This document shows, one piece after another, positions 1 through 8,863 of a stretch of DNA of 64,000 nucleotides. Each line of letters opens with the position of its first letter. The first letter of the stretch is position 1. The position numbers and the translations under genes were made by a program. Location of the stretch: NCBI GenBank assembly GCA_037013495.1, contig CM072808.1, positions 5,371,319 to 5,435,318 of the forward strand. The letters are read 5' to 3'. The notes below the pieces were generated by a model that worked only from the letters and a program-made list of their open reading frames with translations, did not search any database and was not told the DNA's origin. The stretch comes from Hippophae tibetana (lineage: Eukaryota; Streptophyta; Magnoliopsida; Rosales; Elaeagnaceae).

Positions 1-1899
1 GGTAAAAAAGAGTGACAACTTTCAACGGAGATAACTTTTTACTCGGGTATCGAAACGAATATTATAATTTATGAAATAGAAGCTCGTATCAAATTACACA
101 ATATGTATTGGTCTCGCAAGAAAAAAATCGTTTTTGTAACCAAATAACATCGTTTACATCACTTATTTAGTGTTTAAAGATTTTGACGCACCATTTGCAT
201 TTTACTTACTTTCGGTTTAATTCAATAGAATTGTAAAGGAGATATTGGTGCCGACCTAGGTTTGTTTATTTATATTTTCAATGAATCTCTCTTATTGAAA
301 AAAAATAGAGAAGAGAAAAAGAAAATGAATGTGGTTCACAGTTTCAAAATCGAAAACACATAGGGTTAATATGAGTTACAACTTTCAAAGGAGATAACTT
401 TTGACTGTGGTATCGAAACGAATATTATAATATATCAAATTAGAGCTCGTATCAAATTAAACAATATGCATTTTCCTCGATAGGAAAATCATTTTTGTAC
501 CCAAATAAGATCGTTTACATCACTTATTTACTGTTTAAAGTTTTTGACGCATCATTTTCATTTTACTTACTTCCGGTTTAATTCAATAGAGCTATAAAGG
601 AGATATTGGTACCGATCAAGGTTTGTTTTTTATATTTTCAATCAATCTCTCTTATTGAAAAAATATTGAGTAGAAAAAAAGAACCGAGATTTTGTTCACA
701 TTTTCAAAAACAAAAAAACATTTGGTAAATTAGAGTAATAACTTTCGACGGAGATAACTTTTTACTCGGGTATCGAAACGAATATTATAATTTATTAAAT
801 GGAAGCTCGTATCAAATTAAAAAATATGCATTTTCCTCCAAAGGAAAATCATTTTTATACCCAAATAACATCGTTTACATCACTTATTTACTGTTTAAAG
901 TTTTTGACGCACCATTTTCATTTTACTTATGTCCGGTTTAATTAAATAGACCTATAAATGAGATATTGGTGCCGATCTAGGTTTGTTTTTTTATATTTTC
1001 AATCAATCTCTCTTATTGAAAAAAATAGAGAAGAGAAAAAGAAAATTAATGTGGTTCACATTTTCAAAATCGAAAACACATTTGGTAAATATTAGTTACA
1101 ACTTTCAACGGAGATAAATTTTGACTGAGGTATCGAAACGATTATTATAATATATCAAATTAAAGCTCGTATCAAATTAAACAATATGCATTTTCCTTGA
1201 TAGGAAAATCCATTTTGTACCCAAATAACATCGTTTACATCACTTATTTAGTGTTTAAAGATTTTGACGAACCATTTTCATTTTACTTAGTTCCGGTTTA
1301 ATTCAATAGACCTATAAAGGAGATATTGGTGCTGATCTAGGTTTCTTTTTTTATATTTTCAATCAATCTCTCTTATTGAACAAATATTGTGTAGAAAAAA
1401 AGAACGGAGATGTTGTTCACATTTTCAAAAACAAAAAAACATTTGGTAAATAAGAGTAACAACTTTCAACGGAGATAACTTTTTACTCGGGTATCGAAAC
1501 GAATATTATAATTTAATAAATTGAAGCTCGTATCAAATTAGACAATATGCATTGGTCTCGCAAGAAAAAAATCTTTTTTGTACCCAAATAACATCGTTTA
1601 CATCACTTAATTAGTGTTTAAAGATTTTGACGCACCATTTTCATTTTACTTACTTTAGGTTTAATTCAATAGATCTATAAAGGAGATATTGATGCCGACC
1701 TAGGTTTGTTTATTTATATTTTCAATCAATCTCTCTTATTGAAAAAATATTGTGTAGAAAAAAGGAACGGAGATATTGTTCAAATTTTCAAAAACAAAAA
1801 ACATTAAAAAAGAGTAACAACTTTCAACGGAGATAAATTTTTACTCGGGTATCGAAACGAATATTATAATTTATGAAGTGGAAGCTCGTATCAAATTAC

Positions 1900-3650
1900 A
1901 CAATATGCATTGGTCTCGCAAGAAAAAGGTCATTTTTGTACCCAAATTACATTGTTTACATCATTTACTTAGTGTTTAAAGTTTTTGACGCAGCATTTTC
2001 ATTTTACTTACTTCAGGTTTAATTCAATAGAGCTATATAGAAGATATTGGTGCCGACCTAGGTTTGTTTATTTATATTTTCAATGAATCTCTCTTATTGA
2101 AAAAAATAGAGAAGAGAAAAAGAAAATGAATGTGGTTCATATTTTCAAAATCGAAAACACATTTGGTAAATATGAGTTACAACTTTCAACGGAGATAACT
2201 TTTGACTCGGGTATCGAAACGAATATTATAATATATCAAATTAAAGCTCGTATGAAATTAAACAATATGCATTCTCCTAGAAAGGAAAATCATTTTTGTA
2301 CCCAAATAACATCGTTTACATCACTTATTTACTATTTAGAGCTTTTGACGCACCATTTTCATTTTACTTACTTCCGGTTTAATTCAATAGAGCTATAAAG
2401 GAGATATTGGTGCCGATCAAGGTTTGTTTTTTTTATATTTTCAATCAATCTCTCTAATTGAAAAAATATTGAGTAGAAAAAAAGAAAGGAGATTTTGTTC
2501 ACATTTTCAAAAACAAAAAAACATTGGTAAAAAAGAGTAACAACTTTCAACGGAGATAACTTTTTACTCGGCTATCGAAACGAATATTATAATTTATGAA
2601 ATGAAAGCTGGTATCAAATTACACAATATGCATTGGTCTGGCAAAAAAAGGTCATTTTTGTACCCAAATTACATTGTTTACATCATTTACTTAGTGTTTA
2701 AAGTTTTTGACGCAGCATTTTCATTTTACTTACTTCAGGTTTAATTCAATAGAGCTATATAGAAGATATTGGTGCCGACCTAGGTTTGTTTATTTATATT
2801 TTCAATGAATCTCTCTTATTGAAAAAAATAGAGAAGAGAAAAAGAAAATGAATGTGGTTCATATTTTCAAAATCGAAAACACATTTGGTAAATATGAGTT
2901 ACAACTTTCAACGGAGATAACTTTTGACTCGGGTATCGAAACGAATATTATAATATATCAAATTAAAGCTCGTATGAAATTAAACAATATGCATTCTCCT
3001 CGAAAGGAAAATCATTTTTGTACCCAAATAACATCGTTTACATCACTTATTTACTATTTAGAGCTTTTGACGCACCATTTTCATTTTACTTACTTCCGGT
3101 TTAATTCAATAGAGCTATAAAGGAGATATTGGTGCCGATCAAGGTTTGTTTTTTTATATTTTCAATCAATCTCTCTAATTGAAAAAATATTGAGTAGAAA
3201 AAAAGAAAGGAGATTTTGTTCACATTTTCAAAAACAAAAAAACATTGGTAAAAAAGAGTAACAACTTTCAACGGAGATAACTTTTTACTCGGCTATCGAA
3301 ACGAATATTATAATTTATGAAATGAAAGCTGGTATCAAATTACACAATATGCATTGGTCTGGCAAAAAAAACGTCATTTTTGTACCCAAATTACATTGTT
3401 TACATCATTTACTTAGTGTTTAAAGTTTTTGACGCAGCATTTTCATTTTACTTACTTCAGGTTTAATTCAATAGAGCTATATAGAAGATATTGGTGCCGA
3501 CCTAGGTTTGTTTATTTATATTTTCAATGAATCTCTCTTATTGAAAAAAATAGAGAAGAGAAAAAGAAAATGAATGTGGTTCATATTTTCAAAATCGAAA
3601 ACACATTTGGTAAATATGAGTTACAATTTTCAATGGAGATAACTTTTGAC
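1900..3650. repeat. 722-bp AB dimer local amplification
   Basis: Inside satellite block 1 a type-A plus type-B dimer repeats with a 722-bp period. Type-A monomers starting near 2126 and 2848 are almost identical; a third at 3570 shows several substitutions. The B halves share private variants such as CCCAAATTACATTG and TTACTTAGTG. Edges are approximate because flanking monomers are also related. This is a short homogenised dimer run typical of recent unequal exchange. Confidence 0.75.
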
Positions 3651-4464
3651 TGGGGTATCGAAACGAATATTATAATATATCAAATTAAATCTCATATCAA
3701 ATTAAACAATATGCATTTTCCTCGAAAGGAAAATCATTTTTGTACCCAAATAACATCGTTTACATCACTTATTTACTATTTAAAGTTTTTGACTAACCAT
3801 TTTCATTTTACTTACTTCCGGTTTAATTCAATAGAGCTATAAAGGAGATATTGGTGCCGATCAAGGTTTGTTTTTTATATTTTCAATCAATCTCTCTTAT
3901 TGAAAAAATATTGAGTAGAAAAAAAGAACCGAGATTTTGTTCACATTTTCAAAAACAAAAAAACATTTGGTAAATTAGAGTAATAACTTTCGACGGAGAT
4001 AACTTTTTACTCGGGTATCGAAACGAATATTATAATTTATTAAATGGAAGCTCGTATCAAATTAAACAATATGAATTTTCCTCCATATGAAAATCATTTT
4101 TATACCCAAATAACATCGTTTACATCACTTATTTACTGTTTGAAGTTTTTGACGCACCATTTTCATTTTACTTATGTCCGGTTTAATTCAATAGACCTAT
4201 AAAGGAGATATTGGTGCCGATTTAGGTTTATTTTTTATATTTTCAATCAATCTCTCTTATTTAAAAAATATTGAGTAGAAAAAAAGAACGGAGATGTTGT
4301 TCACATTTTAAAAAACAAAAAAACATTTGGTAAATAAGAGTAACAACTTTCAACGGAGATAACTTTTTATTCGGGTATCGAAACGAATATTATAATTTAA
4401 TAAATTGAAGCTCGTATCAAATTAGACAATATGCATTGGTCTCGCAAGAAAAAAATCGTTTTTG

Positions 4465-4469
4465 TACTC
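4465..4469. repeat. Target-site duplication of element A, left copy (TACTC)
   Basis: TACTC immediately precedes the LTR start TGATGAG and recurs directly after the LTR end at 20201-20205. Removing the insertion and one copy restores the satellite text ...TTTTTGTACTCAAATAAC, which occurs in intact monomers (for example near 35209). A 5-bp duplication is normal for Ty3/gypsy integrase. Confidence 0.95.
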
Positions 4470-4933
4470 TGATGAGTGCTCAAAAAGCACTAAAATAACC
4501 ATGATTTTATGCACATTAATTAATTAAAAATATATATATTTATATGTTTTATCATATATTTATATAATTTTGTCTTTTTCGGAATCACGGGTATTTTTAT
4601 TGTTTTTCAGGTATTTTGGCTTAAAAATGCAACTTAAAGACTCAAAGAAGAATACTGGAAGCAATACATCAAAATATATTAATAAATAAATGCGGAAAGG
4701 TCGACAAATATGGAAAAATTGGACAAAATGGGTCAAAAAGGTCAAAAATGTCAAAAAGGAGAAAAACGCGCCGCCGCGCCCCAGCCGCCCAGCTCCGCCC
4801 AAACTGCGCGCGGTACTGTTCATGCGCGCACGGGTTACTGTTCATGTGCGCAGCACTGCGCGCGCGGGTTACTATTCATGCGCGCAGCACTGCGCGCGGG
4901 TTACTGTTCACGCGCGCGCCGACACTCATTTTT

Positions 4934-5056
4934 CACGTGCAGCCGCCCCATGACGTCATGCTGACGTCATCAATGACGTCAGCATTTCCATTACGCGTTT
5001 TTACATTTTTTTAACATTTTTTACTCATTTTTTCTCTCCATCCTCACCTATAAATA
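4934..5056 (+). promoter_or_regulatory. LTR promoter of element A: G-box, GCC-box, three TGACGTCA sites, TATA box
   Basis: CACGTG at 4934-4939 (G-box), GCCGCC at 4942-4947 (GCC-box core), and three perfect TGACGTCA palindromes at 4951-4958, 4962-4969 and 4974-4981, spaced 11 and 12 bp. TATAAATA follows at 5049-5056, with a CT-rich leader downstream. TGACGTCA is the classical plant bZIP (TGA/HBP-1 type) target. The positions fit a U3 RNA polymerase II promoter. Activity is inferred. Confidence 0.7.
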
Positions 5057-5910
5057 CCCCCCTTCCCTTCATTTCAAAATCACACCTTCAAAACTCACTT
5101 CTCTCTTCTTTCTTTCTCTCATTTCTTAGTTTTTAGTTTCTCTTAGTTTCTTTCTAAGTTTCTAAGTTTTTCTTAGTTTTTCTCTTAGTTTTTAGTTCAA
5201 ATCTCTTAGGTTTAGTGTTCTTCTCTTTTTGAGAGGAACTTGTAATGTTTTTGTAATAATTTAGATTTTTGATTCAATATATGGAAGTGCAAATTCCGCT
5301 CGGAGGTTTTCTAGCAACGGGAATAGCGTCGAAGTTCTGTAAGGATTTTATTTTCTTTACAGTTATTTTTATGCTTTATTCTTACATGTTATATTCAACT
5401 TGTCTGTGGTTAAATTTAACTATGCTAGCTGTTTAGTAAAAATGATGTAATAACGACGTTGTTATGCTTGCAAAATATTAAATAGGTAAAAATCTTTAAA
5501 ATGAATTGATTTTGTTTTTATTCAAGATTTTATATTAAGAATGTTAGAGAGAAATATATTATTTTTCATTACAAACTTAAACCCGAAAATTAGATTTTAA
5601 GGTTTAGTTATCCGGTCTAATTTAGAGTAGTGCTCTTTTATTTGTTGGTACAATCGACCGGTAGTTAGAGTGAAACTCTATTTCAAAAGTTTTTATAAGA
5701 ATTATTATGTGAAAATATATTGACAACATGTTTTCAATAGTGGTTTTAAAACTTGAAAGTTAGTACTCGGATAATTAAATTCTTAAGTTTAATTTGGACA
5801 CCTTGAATAATGTTTAAATTGTCTAACCCCACCAAAGGTGGCGTTTAAATGGTTCATTTTCAATCTCTTAGAAAAAGGAATTAATTTAATTAAGCATATT
5901 CGTTATCAAC

Positions 5911-5915
5911 CCCAC
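5911..5915. repeat. Target-site duplication of element B, left copy (CCCAC)
   Basis: CCCAC ends the left part of LTR A and recurs at 19695-19699 right after the 3' LTR of element B. Joining the flanks regenerates the LTR text ATCAACCCCACCCATAGGTG seen in intact LTRs. This shows B inserted into A, so B is the younger insertion. Confidence 0.95.
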
Positions 5916-6273
5916 TGATGAGTGCTCAAAAAGCACTAAAATAACCATGATTTTATGTACCTTAATTGATTAAAAATACATATATTTATATGTTTTATCA
6001 TATATTTATATAAATTTGTCTTTTTCGGAATCACGGGTATTTTTATTGTTTTTCAGGTATTTTGGCTTAAAAACGCAATGTAAAGACTCAAAGAGGAATA
6101 TTTGAAGCAATACATCACAAATATATCAATAAATAAGTGAGAAAAGGTCAACAAACATGGAAAAATCGGACGAAATGGGTCGAAAAGGTCAAAAATGTCA
6201 AAAAGACGGAAATCGCGCGTCGCAGCCCGGCCGTGCGCGCAGCCCAGCGCCCCAGCGCGCCCCAGCGCCCCAT

Positions 6274-6303
6274 CCCGCGCGCGCCCGCGCGCGCCCGCGC
6301 GCG
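6274..6303. repeat. 10-bp CCCGCGCGCG triplication in U3
   Basis: Three perfect tandem copies of CCCGCGCGCG (6274-6283, 6284-6293, 6294-6303). The 3' LTR of the same element has one copy (18001-18010). LTRs are identical at insertion, so copy number changed afterwards by slippage or conversion, or the assembly is wrong here. Alternating CG of this kind can adopt Z-form. Confidence 0.9.
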
Positions 6304-6444
6304 CTGGCATGCCCAGCTGCGCGCAACGCAGCGCGCTGGCACTGTTCACGCGCGCCGAGCTGCGCGCAGCGACAGCCCCAGCGCGCGCGCGCAGCGCCCA
6401 GCAGCCGCCCATCCGCGCGCCCAACGCGTTTTCGCCCCATTTTT

Positions 6445-6580
6445 CACGTGCAGCCGCCCCTGTGACGTCATGCTGACGTCATTGATGACATCAGCAAGTC
6501 CAATATGCGTTTTTACATTTTTTAATATTTTTTTAACATTTTTTTTACTCATTTTTTCTCTCCATCCTCACCTATAAATA
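6445..6580 (+). promoter_or_regulatory. 5' LTR promoter of element B
   Basis: CACGTG 6445-6450, GCCGCC 6453-6458, TGACGTCA 6463-6470 and 6474-6481, a degenerate third site TGACATCA 6486-6493, and TATAAATA 6573-6580. The order and spacing match element A. This copy would drive the genomic RNA of element B. Confidence 0.7.
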
Positions 6581-7352
6581 CCCCCCTTCCATTCACTTCA
6601 AAGAACACCTTCAAAAACTCACTTCTCTCTTCTTTCTTTCTCTCATTTCTTAGTTTTTAGTTTCTCTTAGTTTCTTTCTTAGTTTCTAAGCTTTTCTTAG
6701 TTTTTCTCTTAGTTTTTAGTTCAATTCTCTTAGGTTTAGTGTTCTTCTCTTTTTGAGAGGAACTTGTAATGTTTTTGTAATAATTTAGATTTTTGATTCA
6801 ATATATGGAAGTGCAAATTCCGCTCGGAGGTTTTCTAGCAACGGGAATAGCGTCGAAGTTCTGTAAGGATTTTATTTTCTTTACAGTTATTTTTATGCTT
6901 TATTCTTACATGTTATATTCAACTTGTCTGTGGTTAAATTTAACTATGCTAGCTGTTTAGTAAAAATGATGTAATAACGACGTTGTTATGCTTGCGAAAT
7001 ATTAAATAGGTAAAAATCTTTAAAATGAATTGATTTTGTTTTTATTCAAGATTTTATATTAAGAATGTTAGAGAGAAATATATTATTTTTCATTACAAAC
7101 TTAAACCCGAAAATTAGATTTTAAGGTTTAGTTATCCGGTCTAATTTAGAGTAGTGCTCTTTTATTTGTTGGTACAATCGCCCGGTAGTTAGAGTGAAAC
7201 TCTATTTCAAAAGTTTTTATAAGAATTATTATGTGAAAATGTATTGACAACATGTTTTCAATAGTGGTTTTAAAACTTGAAAGTTAGTACTCGGATAATT
7301 AAATTCTTAAGTTTAATTTGGACACCTTGAATAATGTTTAAATTGTCTAATC

Positions 7353-7498
7353 CCACCAAAGGTGGCATTTAAATGGTTCATTTTCAATCTCTTAGAAAAA
7401 GGAATTAATTTAATTAAGCATATTAGTTATCAACCCCACCCATAGGTGTTAATTGATTTGTTTAGTTAACAAAGAATATCTAACCCCACCAAAGGTGG
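7353..7498 (+). other. Three short hairpins in U5
   Basis: CCACC-AAA-GGTGG at 7353-7365 and 7486-7498, with a variant CACC-CATA-GGTG at 7437-7448 between them. Both outer copies sit in the same phrase CCCACCAAAGGTGG. The set is repeated in every LTR of the window (for example 55274-55420). Element B inserted into the middle one of element A. Function unknown. Confidence 0.6.
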
Positions 7499-7992
7499 TA
7501 TTTATATAAAAAAGAGAGAATCAATAAAATATCAATTTATATCTTTAATAACCTAGTTAATATGAGCAAGCATAATTAATTTAGTTATTATATCCATAAA
7601 TACTCCGCTAATATAAATGATAAAAATTTGCATGAATATTTATTGAATCCGTATATATGTTTATTTTTAGATAATTATTTATTGAATTTGTATCTATGTT
7701 TATTTTTATGTTATTAGACTATATTTAATTAATCTGTATATATGTTTATTTTATGTTATTAGATTAGGAACACAAAAACCAAACTATCGTGACAGGATGT
7801 TTAGGATTTAATTTCGTTTTTAAAAGTTTGAATAATAAATTAAAAACCACATACATTCCTTCCTTAGATCGACCTTGGGAGTATACTTATCATTTTCTAC
7901 GAAATGATTCGTGCACTTGCGAGAGTTTTATAAATATTAAAACCAAAGTATTTGCGGGAATCGGCGATGCCGGTTTTCGTTCATCAAGTTTT

Positions 7993-8010
7993 TGGCGCCG
8001 TTGCCGGGGA
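7993..8010 (+). other. Primer-binding site, tRNA-Asp type
   Basis: TGGCGCCGTTGCCGGGGA begins six bases after the LTR end. It is the reverse complement of the 3' end of plant tRNA-Asp(GUC) including CCA, the usual primer of Athila elements. The AAGTTTTTGGCGCC context is the standard junction for this lineage. Confidence 0.93.
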
Positions 8011-8016
8011 AGGAAT

Positions 8017-8549
8017 AGCGTTTTTAAATTATTTATCAAAATTTTAAAAACATTTTTGTGCTGTAAATAATTGTGATATTTTAATAATAATCAAATTTCA
8101 AAATTCATAATAAATAAAAAAATAAATAAAAAAATAAAAAAATAAAAAAATAAAAAATAAAAAAATAAAAAAATAAAAAAATAATTTTTTTAATTGTAAA
8201 ATAATTTAGAAATTTGAAATTTGAAGTAAAAAATTTTACCGTTCATGAATAGTAAAAAAAAAAAAAAAATTTCAAAATTCAAAAAATTTTAAGTTAATAA
8301 GAAATAATATAGCGTGAATAGTAAAATAAAATTACCGTTCATGAATAGTAAAAAAAAAAAAAAAAAAAAAATTTAAAAATTCAAAATTCAAAAACAAAAC
8401 TTTTTTTTTTAAGTTAATAAGAAATAATATAGCGTGAATAGTAAAATAAAATTACCGTTCATAAAAAAAAAAAAAAAAAAAAAACATTACTTGAATTTAT
8501 ACTTAATTAACTAAATAACATGAAAAGTAAAAATCTAAGGGAGTTCTGT
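8017..8549 (+). repeat. AT-rich untranslated leader with ~100-bp tandem modules
   Basis: No gene. Long A-rich runs alternate with a module containing AGAAATAATATAGCGTG, AATAGTAAAATAAAATTA and ACCGTTCATGAATAG. The ACCGTTCA motif starts at 8238, 8334 and 8454, giving 96- and 120-bp spacings. Copies differ mainly in A-run length. Element C has the same module four times (56078, 56154, 56245, 56325), so it is an ancestral leader part with unstable copy number. Confidence 0.8.
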
Positions 8550-8659
8550 CTAGGAGACTAGTTCTTGGAAGCGTTTGTGCCACTAGTCTTTCCTGGGAAC
8601 GTTGCTCTGGCTAGGAGAATGGTATTTAAGGTGCCGTTTGCACCACCATTCTTTCCTGG
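8550..8659 (+). other. Two tandem, covarying leader hairpins
   Basis: Hairpin 1 pairs CTAGG 8550-8554 with CCTGG 8592-8596, has a two-base TT bulge (8590-8591), then an 8-bp stem AGACTAGT 8555-8562 with ACTAGTCT 8582-8589. Hairpin 2 has the same outer stem (CTAGG 8611-8615, CCTGG 8655-8659) and TT bulge, but a different 8-bp stem, AGAATGGT 8616-8623 with ACCATTCT 8645-8652, and an apical GGTGC/GCACC. Different sequence with full pairing points to selected RNA structure. It lies between the PBS and the first ORF, where packaging, dimerisation or translation signals are found in retroelements. Element C has the same pair. Confidence 0.8.
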
Positions 8660-8863
8660 GAGCACTCTTGGTTAATACTAATTATGTTACAAAAAAATAA
8701 AAAAAAAATAAAAATAAAAAAATAATAAAAATTTTTTTTTTTTTTTTTTTTTTTTAGGGTTTAACTAGTTTTGTTTAGTGTTTTGTATAAAATAACATGT
8801 AAATTTTATCTAAATTTTTTTATTTTGTTGACAGGAGTTTTAAATTTACGTTTACAATAGTCT
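8660..8863 (+). other. Leader between hairpins and first gag ORF
   Basis: AT-rich and non-coding. It holds an A-rich tract followed by a long T run (about 8729-8755) ending TTTAGGG, then a T-rich stretch ending TTGACAG at 8828-8834. Both look like possible 3' splice sites, but no donor can be assigned, so splicing is only a possibility. The first ORF starts 29 bp after the second one. Confidence 0.4.

Larger units (their letters stand above)
1..4469. repeat. ~361-bp satellite array, block 1
   Basis: About 12.4 tandem monomers of roughly 361 bp. The landmark GGTGCCGA (or a one-base variant) recurs near 248, 608, 969, 1330, 1690, 2051, 2411, 2772, 3132, 3493, 3853 and 4213. Two subtypes alternate: type A (GAAAATGAATGTGG, then TTTTGACT.GGGTATCG) and type B (GAACGGAGATGTTG, TTTTTACTCGGGTATCG, ATTGGTCTCGCAAG). 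The array is very AT-rich. It is cut at 4469 by element A inside a type-B monomer. The first ~600 bp share diagnostic variants (GAGTGACAAC, ATGTATTGG, CAAAGGAGATAAC) with about 21149-21750, so the same higher-order register occurs on both sides of the insertion. No gene is seen here. Centromeric identity is inferred only from length, tandem form and Athila nesting. Confidence 0.95.
4470..5915 (+). mobile_element. Athila-like solo LTR (element A), 5' part
   Basis: Left 1,446 bp of an LTR later split by element B. It begins TGATGAGTGCTC, with a 6-bp stem AGTGCT/AGCACT 5 bp inside the end, and continues through a CpG-rich U3 (about 4767-4950), a TATA box at 5049, a CT-rich 5'UTR with repeated CTTAGTTT, and U5. 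It breaks after AACCCCAC where element B starts; the remainder is at 19700-20200 (total 1,947 bp). No PBS, PPT or internal region accompanies it and the TACTC duplication is intact, so it is a solo LTR from LTR-LTR recombination. The first ~310 bp read like the LTR of element C, while 5000-5915 read like element B. Confidence 0.93.
5916..7986 (+). repeat. 5' LTR of element B
   Basis: 2,071 bp starting TGATGAGTGC and ending GTTCATCA; the terminal TGATGA/TCATCA is a 6-bp inverted repeat. U3 has a CpG-rich block (about 6216-6460), the promoter at 6445-6580, and a CT-rich transcribed leader with many CTTAGTTT units (about 6640-6740). U5 contains three small CCACC/GGTGG-type hairpins and ends with the conserved segment including CACTTGCGAGAG. 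It matches 17637-19694 except for CG-repeat indels, CACGCG/CACACG near 6354, one extra A near 18205, and TAATCCC/TAACCCC near 7350. Confidence 0.95.

Noticed and set aside
361..367. TAGGGTT, telomere-like heptamer
   Set aside because: Single occurrence from point changes in the monomer text CATTTGGTAAAT; no tandem telomere repeat.
2126..2398. Recurring 60-111 codon frames in the satellite (for example 2126, 22556, 34612, 38645, 63710) beginning MNVVHIFKIENTFGK
   Set aside because: They recur at monomer and HOR spacing because the DNA recurs. They are AT-rich, have no recognisable domain, and are freely broken by stops or shifts in sister monomers.
6053..6577. Overlapping frames on both strands in the GC-rich part of LTR U3 (also 4690-5014, 17774-18233, 54000-54441, 60458-60899)
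   Set aside because: Several phases on both strands are open at once and are rich in Ala, Arg and Pro, which is what CG-rich repeats produce. They overlap the promoter and change length with repeat copy number.
7789..7986. Open frame of about 66 codons shared by all LTR ends (MTGCLGFNFVFKSLNN)
   Set aside because: It is the conserved U5 end of the LTR, with known lineage motifs at DNA level (CACTTGCGAGAG and the PBS junction). Near-identity of the copies makes the open frame uninformative.
8729..8755. Long A and T runs as SINE or LINE tails
   Set aside because: They lie within the leader of an LTR element, have no target duplications, and are matched by related runs in element C.
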